Source: JBFMCC01 sp037445635 (lineage in GTDB: Bacteria; Chloroflexota; Anaerolineae; Anaerolineales; Villigracilaceae). Taken from it: a stretch of DNA of 64,000 bases. The stretch is taken from NCBI GenBank assembly GCA_037445635.1, contig JBBIKC010000002.1, positions 124,001-188,000 of the forward strand. Reading direction: 5' to 3'. The notes below the pieces were generated by a model. That model ran no database searches. It saw only the letters and a list, made by a program, of their open reading frames with translations, and was not told where the DNA came from. Position 1 is the stretch's first letter, and the number at the start of each line of letters is the position of its first letter. The translations under genes and the position numbers were made by a program. This document shows, one piece after another, positions 48,366 to 56,502 of the stretch.

Positions 48366-49253
48366 ATGAGTGAAATCCGTATTGATGCCTTATTGCCTCA
48401 GGAGATGGCGACCCGTGCGGAATATATCGGTGTCCGCAAAGCGGAACTGCCCGCGCTGACCATGTTTTCTCTTGCCGTGCTGGCGGGAGCGTTCATTTCG
48501 CTGGGCGCGATTTTCGCCACGACGACCGCGGCGGGGGGCGTGTCCGTCACTGCGCCGGACGGGACGGCCGTCTTCTCGACCGGGTTACCGTACGGCCTCG
48601 TCCGCTTGTTGAGCGGACTGGTGTTCAGCCTGGGTCTGATTCTCGTGGTCGTGGGCGGCGCCGAACTGTTCACGGGCAACAATCTGATCGTGATGGCCTG
48701 GGCCAGCGGCAAGGTCACGACGCGCGCGCTGTTGTATAACTGGGTCATCGTTTACTTTGGCAATTTCGTCGGTGCGTTTGGGACGGCTGTGCTGATGCTG
48801 TTCACGAAGCAGTACACCTTTGGCAGTGACGCTGTCGGCATCGCCGCGTTGAATACAGCGATCTCAAAATGCAGCCTGAATTTTGTTCAGGCGCTGGTTC
48901 TGGGCATCTTGTGTAATGCCCTCGTCTGTCTGGCGGTTTGGATGACCTTCAGCGCCCGATCCACTGTTGACAAGATATCGGTGATTATCTTTCCGATCGC
49001 CGCTTTTGTCGCGGCTGGCTTCGAACACAGCATCGCCAATATGTACTTCATTCCTTATGCCCTGTTAGTGAAGACGTTCGACCCGGAGTATATAAGCAGG
49101 GTGGGGGAAAAGATATCGCGTCTCGAAAATCTGACCTGGGAGAATTTCTTTCTTAATAATCTTGTCCCGGTCACGATCGGCAACATCATCGGCGGCGCGG
49201 TGCTCGTTGCCGCAGTCTACTGGTCCATTTTCTTGCGCCGCAGGGATGCCTGA
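48366..49253 (+). CDS. Formate/nitrite transporter family (FNT) channel
   Basis: 295 residues with six membrane helices. FNT signature in VVVGGAELFTGNNLIVMAWASGK and in the mirrored second half ILCNALVCLAVWM with FVAAGFEHSIANMYFIPYALL. Forms pentameric channels for formate, nitrite or similar anions; the sequence alone does not say which. GGAG precedes ATG 48366. It forms an operon with the RAM-domain gene 20 bases downstream and carries a CRP/FNR-type site upstream. Fits anaerobic or nitrogen-related control. Confidence 0.93.
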   Translation: MSEIRIDALLPQEMATRAEYIGVRKAELPALTMFSLAVLAGAFISLGAIFATTTAAGGVSVTAPDGTAVFSTGLPYGLVRLLSGLVFSLGLILVVVGGAELFTGNNLIVMAWASGKVTTRALLYNWVIVYFGNFVGAFGTAVLMLFTKQYTFGSDAVGIAALNTAISKCSLNFVQALVLGILCNALVCLAVWMTFSARSTVDKISVIIFPIAAFVAAGFEHSIANMYFIPYALLVKTFDPEYISRVGEKISRLENLTWENFFLNNLVPVTIGNIIGGAVLVAAVYWSIFLRRRDA

Positions 49254-49273
49254 AACCCGCGAAGGAGATTCTC

Positions 49274-49504
49274 ATGAAAGCATATGTTTTGGTCCGTATC
49301 CGCACCGGCGAGGTCAAAGAGGTCGTTCGCCAGTTGCGCAAACAGGATCACGTGAAAGAAGCCAGCATGACCTTTGGTCCTTACGACGCGGTAGCCGTCA
49401 TCGAGGCGGAGGATGTCAACAAGCTGGGGACATTCCTTGCGACTTCCATTCAACCCATCCCCGGCGTAATCGAGACTCTGACCTGCCTGGCCGTGGAAAT
49501 TTAG
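49274..49504 (+). CDS. Stand-alone Lrp/AsnC ligand-binding (RAM) domain protein
   Basis: 76 residues: MKAYVLVRIRTGEVKEVVRQ to the end, an alpha/beta ferredoxin-like fold as in the C-terminal half of Lrp/AsnC regulators, without the DNA-binding half. Such proteins form ring oligomers and bind amino acids or other small ligands. A strong ribosome binding site GAAGGAG precedes the start. Located after the FNT channel, so it may sense or modulate its substrate. 49505-49774 holds no gene, only a promoter. Confidence 0.88.
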   Translation: MKAYVLVRIRTGEVKEVVRQLRKQDHVKEASMTFGPYDAVAVIEAEDVNKLGTFLATSIQPIPGVIETLTCLAVEI

Positions 49505-49751
49505 CCCGACCGCGGGCATTGACCAATACCCCCACGACCCGCCGGATGGGGGCGGGCGCGCGTGGAGGGATGGTATCTCGCAGGCATGATACTTTTGCTC
49601 GGCGAGCGCCTTGCGAAGAGGCCTGCCGGATGTTTTGACCGAAGGTTCCGACTGTGGCGATAAGGGCACGGCAAGTGCGAATGCCAGAATCTTTTACGCA
49701 ACTTTAACGGGGCGCAGGCCGTAGATTGAATCGAGTGCAGAATTCCTGTTG

Positions 49752-49757
49752 TATAAT
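49752..49757 (+). promoter_or_regulatory. -10 box TATAAT of the NfeD-SPFH operon
   Basis: TATAAT 17 bases before ATG 49775, with CAAGGAG between them as ribosome binding site. A convincing -35 is not visible. Confidence 0.55.
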
Positions 49758-49774
49758 GGACAAGGAGCATCCAT

Positions 49775-50374
49775 ATGGATATTCTGGTTGACCCCAACCT
49801 GGCCTACGTGTTCCTGCTGGTCGGAACTCTGCTGGGATTGCTGGCGCTGGTCACGCCGGGGACGGGGGCGCTGGAGATCGGGGCGTTATTCGGTCTCGCG
49901 CTGGCGGGCTATGCTATAGCCCAAAATTCATTCAATTTGTGGGCATTGATTGTCATCATGGTGAGCGTCGTGCCATTTTTTTATGCCATCCGCGGGCCGC
50001 GCCGCGAGTTGTTTTTGGGGCTGTCCATTCTCGGCCTGGTCGCAGGCTCTGTCTTTTTGTTTCGTAATGACAGCGGCGGCCCGGCCGTCAACTGGATGCT
50101 GGCGCTGGCGGCCTCTGCCTTCTATGCGGGATTCTTGTGGCTCGCCATTCGCAAGGCGATGCAGGCGCATCTGACCCGCCCGACCCACGACCTGGGAACG
50201 TTGATCGGGCAGGTGGGCGAGGCCAAGACGCACATCCACGAGGACGGGTCGGTGCAAGTGGCTGGTGAGCTGTGGAGCGCGCGCAGTAAGAATCCGATTG
50301 GGGCGGGCAAGCCGGTGAGGGTCACGGGAAGAGACGGTTTTGTCCTCGAAGTCGAGGCGGAATCAGAGAAATAA
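49775..50374 (+). CDS. NfeD-family membrane protein
   Basis: 199 residues. Four membrane helices (LAYVFLLVGTLLGLLALVTPG to AASAFYAGFLWLAIRK) and a C-terminal OB-fold NfeD domain with DLGTLIGQVGEAKTHIHEDGSVQVAGELW and GKPVRVTGRDGFVLEVE. NfeD proteins work with SPFH/stomatin proteins in membrane microdomains and quality control; this gene is directly followed by such a partner. A single gene without the protease part found in longer relatives. Confidence 0.92.
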   Translation: MDILVDPNLAYVFLLVGTLLGLLALVTPGTGALEIGALFGLALAGYAIAQNSFNLWALIVIMVSVVPFFYAIRGPRRELFLGLSILGLVAGSVFLFRNDSGGPAVNWMLALAASAFYAGFLWLAIRKAMQAHLTRPTHDLGTLIGQVGEAKTHIHEDGSVQVAGELWSARSKNPIGAGKPVRVTGRDGFVLEVEAESEK

Positions 50375-50404
50375 TCCAATCCATGTAACGCAAAGGAGCG
50401 ACTT

Positions 50405-51304
50405 ATGGAAATAGGTGTTCTGTCAGTTTTCTGTATCGTCGGAATCGTCGGGCTCGGTTTGTTCGTCTTTCTTTCGAATGCCATCCGCATCGTGCCCGAG
50501 TATCAACGGCTGGTGGTCTTCCGCCTCGGCCGCTGTATCGGCACCAAAGGTCCCGGCCTGATCCTGCTCATCCCGGTCATTGACCGCGCTGTGAAGGTGG
50601 ATCTGCGCGAGCAGGTGCGCGAAATTCCGCATCAGACCTCGATCACAAAGGACAACGCGCCCATCTCGATTGACTTCCTGTGGTATTACAAAGTGCTCGA
50701 CCCCGCCGAATCGGTGTTGCAGGTGGGCAACTTCGAGATGGCCGCGCAAGGCATGGCGACGACTACCCTGCGTGCCGTCATCGGCGGTATCCCGCTGGAC
50801 GATGTACTTTCGGAACGCGAACACATCAATACCATGCTCCGCACCCGCCTCGACGAAGTGACCGAACGCTGGGGTGTGAAGGTGACCAACGTGGAGATTC
50901 GCGAGATCATCCCGCCGCGCGAGGTGCAGGAGGCGATGAACCGCCAGATGTCGGCCGAACGCGTGCGCCGCGCCGTGGTAACCGAGTCCACGGGTACACG
51001 CGAAGCGGCTATCAACGTGGCCGAGGGCGAGAAACAGGCCGCCATCCTGCGGGCGGAAGGCCAGAAACAATCTGCCATTCTCCAGGCCGAAGGCGATAAA
51101 CAGGCTCAGGTGCTGCGCGCCGAAGGTTTCTCGGTGGCGCTCGAAAAGATCTTTGGCGCGGCCAAACTGGTGGATCAGAAGACCATGACGCTTCAATATT
51201 TCGAGACGCTCAAGTCGCTCGGCGCCAGCCCGTCCACCAAGTACATCTTCCCGATGGAGTTCACCAGTCTGCTCGAGAACTTCCTGGCAGGCAAGGGAAA
51301 GTAG
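50405..51304 (+). CDS. SPFH/Band 7 protein (slipin/stomatin-like)
   Basis: 299 residues. N-terminal membrane segment (LSVFCIVGIVGLGLFVFLSN), then a band 7 domain (RIVPEYQRLVVFRLGRCIGT; GPGLILLIPVIDRAVKVDLR) and a C-terminal coiled coil with AAILRAEGQKQSAILQAEGD, the flotillin/slipin repeat AEG. Forms oligomers at membrane microdomains and pairs with the NfeD protein. AAAGGAG precedes the start. A terminator follows. Confidence 0.95.
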   Translation: MEIGVLSVFCIVGIVGLGLFVFLSNAIRIVPEYQRLVVFRLGRCIGTKGPGLILLIPVIDRAVKVDLREQVREIPHQTSITKDNAPISIDFLWYYKVLDPAESVLQVGNFEMAAQGMATTTLRAVIGGIPLDDVLSEREHINTMLRTRLDEVTERWGVKVTNVEIREIIPPREVQEAMNRQMSAERVRRAVVTESTGTREAAINVAEGEKQAAILRAEGQKQSAILQAEGDKQAQVLRAEGFSVALEKIFGAAKLVDQKTMTLQYFETLKSLGASPSTKYIFPMEFTSLLENFLAGKGK

Positions 51305-51323
51305 CGCGTAACGCGTGTACAAT

Positions 51324-51355
51324 AGAGGCCTCCCAAACGGGAGGCCTCTTTCTTC
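51324..51355 (+). terminator. Terminator of the NfeD-SPFH operon
   Basis: Perfect 11-bp stem AGAGGCCTCCC / GGGAGGCCTCT, loop AAAC, then TTTCTT. A TACAAT (51318-51323) just upstream could also serve as -10 for the GNAT gene, placing the hairpin in its leader. Confidence 0.85.
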
Positions 51356-51356
51356 G

Positions 51357-51788
51357 ATGCACATCCTCCCCGCTTCTCTCCTCGATCTGAGCGCGCTCCT
51401 GAAGCTGGAACGCGCCTGTTTCAAGAACGATTCCTGGCCCCTGCTCGACCTGATGGCTGTGCTTACCTTTTCCGATGTGGTGCGCCTCAAGGCCGTGGTG
51501 GACGGGCGCATGGTCGGGTTTGTGGCGGGCGACCCGCGCCACTCCAGGGGGTTTTCATGGATCGCCACCATTGGCGTCCTGCCCGAGTTTCGGCGCCGGG
51601 GAATCGCTCGCGAGATGCTGCGCGCCTGCGAGGCGGGACTACATACGCCGCGTATCCGCTTGTGCGTCCGCCCGGAAAACGAGGCCGCCATCCGACTGTA
51701 CGAGCAGGAGGGATATCAGCAGATTGACATCTGGCGCAAGTATTACAGGGATGGGGGCGATGCATTCGTCATGGAAAAGGCGCATTGA
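51357..51788 (+). CDS. GNAT-family N-acetyltransferase (RimI-like)
   Basis: 143 residues with the acetyl-CoA motif GVLPEFRRRGIAREMLRAC (R/Q-x-x-G-x-G/A) and the C-terminal NEAAIRLYEQEGYQQIDIWR of RimI-type enzymes. May acetylate the N terminus of a protein or a small amine. ATG 51357 directly follows the upstream terminator; the frame is open further upstream but crosses that terminator. Confidence 0.88.
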   Translation: MHILPASLLDLSALLKLERACFKNDSWPLLDLMAVLTFSDVVRLKAVVDGRMVGFVAGDPRHSRGFSWIATIGVLPEFRRRGIAREMLRACEAGLHTPRIRLCVRPENEAAIRLYEQEGYQQIDIWRKYYRDGGDAFVMEKAH

Positions 51789-51812
51789 CAGCGCGCCGAA
51801 AGCGGTGAAATC

Positions 51813-52199
51813 ATGAAACTCAGCAGGCCTTGGAGAATCGTGATCGGAATCGCAACCGTATGGATAACGATTTATCCGTTGATTTTCATCGGCGTCTGGT
51901 TCCTGATGATGAGCGGTATGATATTGTCCGCAGGACAGTCTTCCGATAGTGTGCCTCCTTTCTTCGTAGTCCCATTCTTTCTCATCTTTCCCTTGCATCT
52001 GATCACGATTTTGCTGATCTTTGGGCTGGAAGCGTTTTATCTCGCTCACATCATCCTAAATAAAACCGCTTCGGATGTTGTTCGTATCATCCTGGGCGTG
52101 GGAAGTTTCTTCATGCCGTTCGTTGCGATGCCGGTCTACTATTTCGTCTGCATCTGGCCGGACGAGCCGCCCGAATGGGCGCGGGGGAAACCTGCCTGA
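51813..52199 (+). CDS. Small multi-pass membrane protein
   Basis: 128 residues with about three membrane helices (IVIGIATVWITIYPLIFIGV; VPFFLIFPLHLITILLIFGL; IILGVGSFFMPFVAMPVYYF) and a short tail WPDEPPEWARGKPA. No family recognised. A start codon ATG follows AAAGCGGTG. It lies between the GNAT and RNase D genes on the same strand. Confidence 0.75.
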   Translation: MKLSRPWRIVIGIATVWITIYPLIFIGVWFLMMSGMILSAGQSSDSVPPFFVVPFFLIFPLHLITILLIFGLEAFYLAHIILNKTASDVVRIILGVGSFFMPFVAMPVYYFVCIWPDEPPEWARGKPA

Positions 52200-52212
52200 G
52201 GCTCGCTTGCGC

Positions 52213-52218
52213 TATAAT
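52213..52218 (+). promoter_or_regulatory. -10 box TATAAT of the RNase D gene
   Basis: TATAAT ends 8 bases before ATG 52227. No Shine-Dalgarno between, suggesting a leaderless mRNA. Confidence 0.55.
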
Positions 52219-52226
52219 AGGCATTC

Positions 52227-53339
52227 ATGCCGCATACACTTCCGCCGCCTGTGTGGGTGGCGACACCCGAATCTTTTGCCGCGCTCCTCGACGATCTTTC
52301 GAAGCAATCGCGCATCGCGGTGGACACGGAGTCCAATTCCCTGCACGCCTATCGCGAGCAGGTCTGCCTGATCCAGTTTTCCACAGAAACCGATTACCTG
52401 GTTGACCCGTTCGCCCTCTCGGACCTCAGCCCGCTGGCACCCATCTTTGCGGATCCAAAAATCGAGAAGGTTTTTCACGCCGCGGAATACGACCTGATCT
52501 GTCTCAACCGCGACTTTGGATTTACATTCGCCAATCTGTTTGATACCATGCAGGCCGCTCGAATCCTTGGCCGCAGTAAAGTCGGGCTGGAGGGTGTGCT
52601 GGCCGAATACTTCGGGGTGGCGGTAAACAAGAAATTCCAGAAAGCTGACTGGGGCGCGCGTCCCCTCACTCCTGATCAAATCAACTATGCGCGTCTCGAC
52701 ACACACTACCTTCTGCGCCTGCGCGATATGCTATACGCCGATCTGGTTGCTGCAGACCGCTGGGCTCTTGCCCGAGAAGACTTCCGCCGCGCCTGCTGGG
52801 TGGACGACCAGCCTGTTTCGCGGAACGGGCCGGCCTGGGAGCGGCTTTCGAGGCGGCGCGATCTCTCGGCGCGCGAACTTACCCTCCTGCGCGAGCTGTG
52901 CGAGGCGCGCGAGAATATTGCCGAGCGGCTCGACCGCCCGCCCTTCAAGGTGCTGGACGACGATATCCTGATTGCCATTGCGCGCGGGGCGCCGTCCACG
53001 CGGGAAGAGTTGCTGGGATTGGGACTCTCGGAACGGCAGGTGGGGCGCTGGGCGGCCGAGATGCTGGCCGCGGTGGCCCGGGGGGTGGAAGCGCCTCTCG
53101 TGCGGCGGCCCAGGCCCGAGCGTCCGGATGATGCGATGCTCGTCCGCCTGGAGAAACTCAAATCGTGGCGCAAGAAGGTGGCGCAGAAGATGGGTGTTGA
53201 GTCGGATATCGTCCTGCCGCGGCCGTTTCTTTTTTCGCTGGCCGAGCGCGGCCCGCGCAGTCTGAAGTCCGTCATGGAATCGTCCCCCTGGCGGCTCGAG
53301 CAATTCGGTTCGCAGATCTTGGATGTCTTGGGAGGCTGA
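52227..53339 (+). CDS. Ribonuclease D-like 3'-5' exonuclease
   Basis: 370 residues. DEDDy exonuclease: exo I AVDTESNSLHAYREQ (Asp, Glu), exo II VFHAAEYDLICLNR (Asp), exo III YARLDTHYLLRLRDM (Tyr, Asp), then an HRDC-type helical region. RNase D trims tRNA precursors. The C-terminal 150 residues with repeated helix motifs end in LEQFGSQILDVLG. It ends one base before the metallo-beta-lactamase RNase gene, suggesting an RNA-processing operon. Confidence 0.93.
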   Translation: MPHTLPPPVWVATPESFAALLDDLSKQSRIAVDTESNSLHAYREQVCLIQFSTETDYLVDPFALSDLSPLAPIFADPKIEKVFHAAEYDLICLNRDFGFTFANLFDTMQAARILGRSKVGLEGVLAEYFGVAVNKKFQKADWGARPLTPDQINYARLDTHYLLRLRDMLYADLVAADRWALAREDFRRACWVDDQPVSRNGPAWERLSRRRDLSARELTLLRELCEARENIAERLDRPPFKVLDDDILIAIARGAPSTREELLGLGLSERQVGRWAAEMLAAVARGVEAPLVRRPRPERPDDAMLVRLEKLKSWRKKVAQKMGVESDIVLPRPFLFSLAERGPRSLKSVMESSPWRLEQFGSQILDVLGG

Positions 53340-53340
53340 C

Positions 53341-54735
53341 ATGCGTATTCACTTCCACGGAGCGGCGCAGACGGTGACGGGGTCGCAGCATTTGCTGGAG
53401 ATCAACGGTTCGCGCCTCCTGCTGGAATGCGGCCTGTTCCAGGGCCGACGGGCCGACGCCTACGCCCGCAACCTGCATTTTCCCTTCGATCCGCGTTCGG
53501 TGGATGCGGTCATTCTCTCGCACGCGCACATTGACCATTCGGGCAACCTGCCCAACCTGGTGAAGCAGGGATACGAGGGACCGATCTATGTCACGCCTGC
53601 TACGGGCGAACTGACGGCGGTGATGTTGCGCGATTCGGGCCATATCCAGGAATCGGACGTGGAGTTCGTCAACCGCAAACGCGCGCAGCGCGGCGAGGCG
53701 CCGGTTGAGCCGTTATATACGCAGAAGGACGCGGAGCGGGTGCCGGAGCATCTCACGCAGATCGAGTATGACCGGCCTTTCGAGCCGGTGCCCGGCGTGA
53801 CGGCGCGTTTTCTCGAGGCGGGACATATTCTCGGCTCGGCGGCGGTCTCGCTGGAGATCGAGGAGAAGGGGCGCAAGATCCGCTTCTGGTTTTCGGGAGA
53901 TATTGGCCGCCGCAACCTGCCTCTCTTGCGCGATCCCGTCCTGCCCGGCGAGGTGGATTATCTTCTGATGGAAGCGACCTACGGCGACAAGGCACACCGC
54001 GATCCCGAACAGGCTTTTGTGGAATTCCGCGATGTGGTGCGGCGCACGGCGGCGCGCGGCGGGAAGGTCATTGTCCCGGCTTTTGCGGTCGGGCGCACGC
54101 AGGAATTGGTCTATCATCTCAATCGCATGATGACCAACGGCGATATGCCGCGCCTTCCCGTCTATGTGGACAGCCCGCTGGCGGTCAACGCCTCGGATGT
54201 GTTCCGAAAGCATCCGCAGTATTTCGATGAGGAGACACGGCGGTTTGTGATGGAGGCGCGTCATCCCGCGCTGGACTTCAAGATGCTGACCTATATTCGT
54301 TCGGTGGACGAATCCAAGGCGCTGAATGAGCGCAAAGACCCAATGGTCATCATCTCGGCCTCGGGCATGGCCGAGTCCGGGCGCATCCTGCATCACTTGA
54401 AGAACAATATCGAGAATCCCGCCAACACGGTGTGCATCGTCTCGTGGCAGGCGCCCGATACCCTTGGCCGCCGCCTCGCGGACCGGGAACCGCAGGTGAA
54501 AATCTTTGGCGAGGTCTATGACCGCCGCGCCGAGGTCGCCACAATCGGCGGACTCTCGGCGCACGCAGGCCAGGACCTGCTCACCGAATACGCGCTGGCC
54601 TCAAACGGCAGGCTGAAACAGATATTCCTTATCCATGCCGAGCAAAAAGCCGCCCTGGCGCTCAAGGAGAAATTGCGCGAGAAGCGGCTGGATCGCGTTG
54701 CCTACCCCGACCTTCATTCCAGCGTGGAAATTTAA
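53341..54735 (+). CDS. Metallo-beta-lactamase/beta-CASP RNase
   Basis: 464 residues. Metallo-beta-lactamase motif ILSHAHIDHSGNLPNL (HxHxDH zinc site), a second His in EAGHILGSAAV, Asp in FSGDIGRRNLPL, and the beta-CASP part with MVIISASGMAESGRILHHL and GGLSAHAGQDL. The family includes CPSF73-like endoribonucleases and RNase J; the missing RNase J C-terminal domain and length fit the short YSH1/KH-less branch. GGGAGG precedes ATG 53341; co-transcribed with RNase D. Confidence 0.93.
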   Translation: MRIHFHGAAQTVTGSQHLLEINGSRLLLECGLFQGRRADAYARNLHFPFDPRSVDAVILSHAHIDHSGNLPNLVKQGYEGPIYVTPATGELTAVMLRDSGHIQESDVEFVNRKRAQRGEAPVEPLYTQKDAERVPEHLTQIEYDRPFEPVPGVTARFLEAGHILGSAAVSLEIEEKGRKIRFWFSGDIGRRNLPLLRDPVLPGEVDYLLMEATYGDKAHRDPEQAFVEFRDVVRRTAARGGKVIVPAFAVGRTQELVYHLNRMMTNGDMPRLPVYVDSPLAVNASDVFRKHPQYFDEETRRFVMEARHPALDFKMLTYIRSVDESKALNERKDPMVIISASGMAESGRILHHLKNNIENPANTVCIVSWQAPDTLGRRLADREPQVKIFGEVYDRRAEVATIGGLSAHAGQDLLTEYALASNGRLKQIFLIHAEQKAALALKEKLREKRLDRVAYPDLHSSVEI

Positions 54736-54791
54736 GTTATAATCTGCCCCGCTCAGCCTGGAACCTGAAACATGGAACCTGGAACCGACCT

Positions 54792-54879
54792 GGAGAGGTG
54801 CCAGAGTGGTTGAATGGGACGGTCTCGAAAACCGTTGTGGGCCTCGTGTCCACCGTGGGTTCGAATCCCACCCTCTCCG
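54792..54879 (+). tRNA. tRNA-Ser (anticodon CGA)
   Basis: Cloverleaf visible: acceptor GGAGAGG (54792-54798) with CCTCTCC (54872-54878), D arm from GCCAGAGTGG, anticodon stem ACGGT/ACCGT with loop CTCGAAA (anticodon CGA), long variable arm GTGGGCCTCGTGTCCAC typical of Ser, T arm TGGGTTCGAATCCCA. CCA is not encoded. A TATAAT (54738-54743) lies upstream. Its 3' end is duplicated 91 bases downstream. Confidence 0.95.
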
Positions 54880-54887
54880 CTGGGGAC
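54863..54887 (+). repeat. tRNA-Ser 3'-end direct repeat, copy 1
   Basis: 25 bases from GAATCCC in the T arm through GGGGAC after the tRNA. An identical copy lies at 54954-54978. Confidence 0.85.
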
Positions 54888-54953
54888 TTTTGACCAGCAA
54901 AGGCCAGGAGTCTTTTCTTTCCACCGTGCGTCCCCATTCAGGGGATGATATTT

Positions 54954-54978
54954 GAATCCCACCCTCTCCGCTGGGGAC
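54954..54978 (+). repeat. tRNA-Ser 3'-end direct repeat, copy 2 (att-like)
   Basis: Same 25 bases as 54863-54887, with 66 bases between the copies, in the manner of an integrase attachment site at a tRNA 3' end. The strong terminator follows this second copy, not the first, as if a small insertion separated the tRNA from its original terminator. No integrase gene is nearby. Confidence 0.7.
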
Positions 54979-55006
54979 CCGACCTGAAAAGGGTCGGGTC
55001 TTTTTT
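54976..55006 (+). terminator. Terminator for tRNA-Ser
   Basis: 9-bp stem GACCCGACC / GGTCGGGTC with loop TGAAAAG, then TTTTTT. Confidence 0.9.
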
Positions 55007-55072
55007 GTTTGCCAAAAGTGCTACAATAGAATTCTTGCGAAAGTCGTATGCATTTCTTCTGGACGATCCATC

Positions 55073-55142
55073 CTCCGCGAATTTTCGCTAATCCTCACGA
55101 ATGAAGTCGTTAAATTCGCGGGCATTCGCGAAGATTAGCGGA
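55073..55142. repeat. Inverted repeat TCGCTAATC...GATTAGCGGA
   Basis: Arms around 55085-55101 and 55124-55142 share TCGCTAATCnTC-CGAATG and its complement. Looks like a dispersed intergenic palindromic repeat. It fills most of the spacer between the tRNA terminator and the next gene. Confidence 0.6.
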
Positions 55143-55181
55143 TAAACGATTACCCGCCGTATTCTTATGCAAGAGGACTAA

Positions 55182-55374
55182 TGAATATCCTCAAACTCAT
55201 CCTCGGCATCCTCAGCCTCGTCATTGCGGCGGGTTGCTCTATGCCAACCTGACCCTGCCTCCCGAAAGCCTGATGCTCATGGTCGGCGGCGAGAATATGC
55301 CCTGGCTGGGTACGGTCTTCTTTACCGTCGTCGGCATCATCCTGCTTGCGACATCGCAAAAAGGAGTATCTGAA
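55182..55374 (+). pseudogene. Small membrane protein gene with an apparent -1 frameshift
   Basis: ATG 55182, preceded by AAGAGGAC, encodes a membrane start MNILKLILGILSLVIAAG and then stops at TGA after GCSMPT. Reading on in the +1 frame from the run GGCGGG gives LLYANLTLPPESLMLMVGGE then a second helix (GTVFFTVVGIILLATSQ) and runs without a stop into the next gene. One missing G at 55230-55233 would restore a single protein. Could be a sequencing error, a real mutation or a recoding site. No valid start codon opens the second frame except TTG 55234. Confidence 0.6.
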
Positions 55375-55764
55375 ATGTCTGAAGAAAACCCCAAACCCGC
55401 TCCCGTCATCGACTCCGAAAAGGCCGCGCTCAACAAACGCCTCGAAACCGCCTTCTGGGGACTCTTCCTCATCATGCTCGGCGGCCAGTTCCTGCTGAAG
55501 AACATCAACCTGCCCGAAGGCATCTGGGACGTTGGCATCGGCCTGATCTTCCTCGGGCTGAACGCGGCACGCTACTTCAACGGCCTGAAGATGAGCGGGT
55601 TCACCACCTTCCTTGGCATCCTCGCCCTCGTCGGCGGCCTCGCCCAGATGATCTTCAAGTTCGATCTCGGCGGCGCGCTCCTGCTCATCGTTCTCGGCTC
55701 GTACCTGATCCTCAAGCCGTGGTTCGATCAGAAGGGATTGTTTGGCAAAGCCGAACACAGTTGA
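55375..55764 (+). CDS. Multi-pass membrane protein (DUF5668/LiaF-like)
   Basis: 129 residues with about four membrane segments (FWGLFLIMLGGQFLLKNINL; IWDVGIGLIFLGLNAARYF; TTFLGILALVGGLAQMIF; GGALLLIVLGSYLILKPWF), resembling the transmembrane part of LiaF/DUF5668 proteins. The strong AAAAAGGAG ribosome binding site fits ATG 55375 best, but the frame is open upstream into the frameshifted gene, so the two could also be one protein. Function unknown. Confidence 0.75.
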   Translation: MSEENPKPAPVIDSEKAALNKRLETAFWGLFLIMLGGQFLLKNINLPEGIWDVGIGLIFLGLNAARYFNGLKMSGFTTFLGILALVGGLAQMIFKFDLGGALLLIVLGSYLILKPWFDQKGLFGKAEHS

Positions 55765-55830
55765 GATGGTTAACGTACCTTTCGATCCCGAAGGTTTAGA
55801 ATGCCTTCGGGGTCTCATCGTTTGAATGTT

Positions 55831-56502
55831 ATGGCTCGGCTGCCCACCTTGAATTACGTCGCCCTCGGCGACTCATTCACCTGGGGCTTCGTGGATTTGT
55901 ATGCGGCGCATATCGAGTCCGACCTGGGCGCGCGGGTGACCCTCCACAACTTCAGCGCGGGCGGTCAGCGAAGCGACGAGTTGCTGAATACCTTGCGCGG
56001 CGACAAAAAATTACGCGGCCTCCTTCGCAACGCGGATGTGATCACATTCATGGTTCCCATGGCGCATTTCAAAGAGCCGAGTATTGCTTACGTCAATGGT
56101 GGGGACTTGAAGGATCAGGAAGGCATGCGCGCCGCTTTCGATTTGTATCAACACGACGCGGGCGGGATTTTCTCCGAGTTGTTTGCTTTGCGAAATCCCT
56201 CCGAAGCGATTCTGCGCGTCATGGACTGCTATCTGCCGCCATTCCTGTTTGGGGAGTGGAAAAAGGCAGGGGTGTTTGAGCAGTTGAAAGTCTGGTGGGA
56301 TGCGTTCAATGGATCTGTGGCGCAGTTGGCGGGCGAATGTCGGATTCCATTGGCGCGCGTCCGCGAGACATTCAATGGGACGAGTGGGGAGGTGAATCCG
56401 TTGGAATTGATCGGCGGGGACGGCTGGCACACGAACGAACGCGGCGCGGCGTTGATTGCCGAACTTCATCGCGAGTTGGGATACGCGCCGCTCACATCTT
56501 GA
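55831..56502 (+). CDS. SGNH/GDSL-type hydrolase
   Basis: 223 residues. Block I YVALGDSFTWG holds the catalytic Ser, and block V DGWHTNERG holds Asp/His; block II-like FSAGGQRSDELL is present. Acts on esters of unknown substrate. No signal peptide is clear. ATG 55831 was chosen as the residue that gives the family start; in-frame ATG 55801 overlaps a -10-like TAGAAT (55797-55802). Its end overlaps the convergent SARP regulator by 11 bases. Confidence 0.85.
   Translation: MARLPTLNYVALGDSFTWGFVDLYAAHIESDLGARVTLHNFSAGGQRSDELLNTLRGDKKLRGLLRNADVITFMVPMAHFKEPSIAYVNGGDLKDQEGMRAAFDLYQHDAGGIFSELFALRNPSEAILRVMDCYLPPFLFGEWKKAGVFEQLKVWWDAFNGSVAQLAGECRIPLARVRETFNGTSGEVNPLELIGGDGWHTNERGAALIAELHRELGYAPLTS

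Noticed and set aside
54601..54962. Several open frames on the minus strand across tRNA-Ser
   Set aside because: They are translations of the tRNA gene, with the false-protein pattern GFEPTV/GWDSNPR well known from tRNA antisense frames.
55230..55257. Second in-frame TGA selenocysteine site in the 55182 gene
   Set aside because: The continuing protein lies in a different frame, so this is a frameshift and not a Sec codon; no CxxC context.
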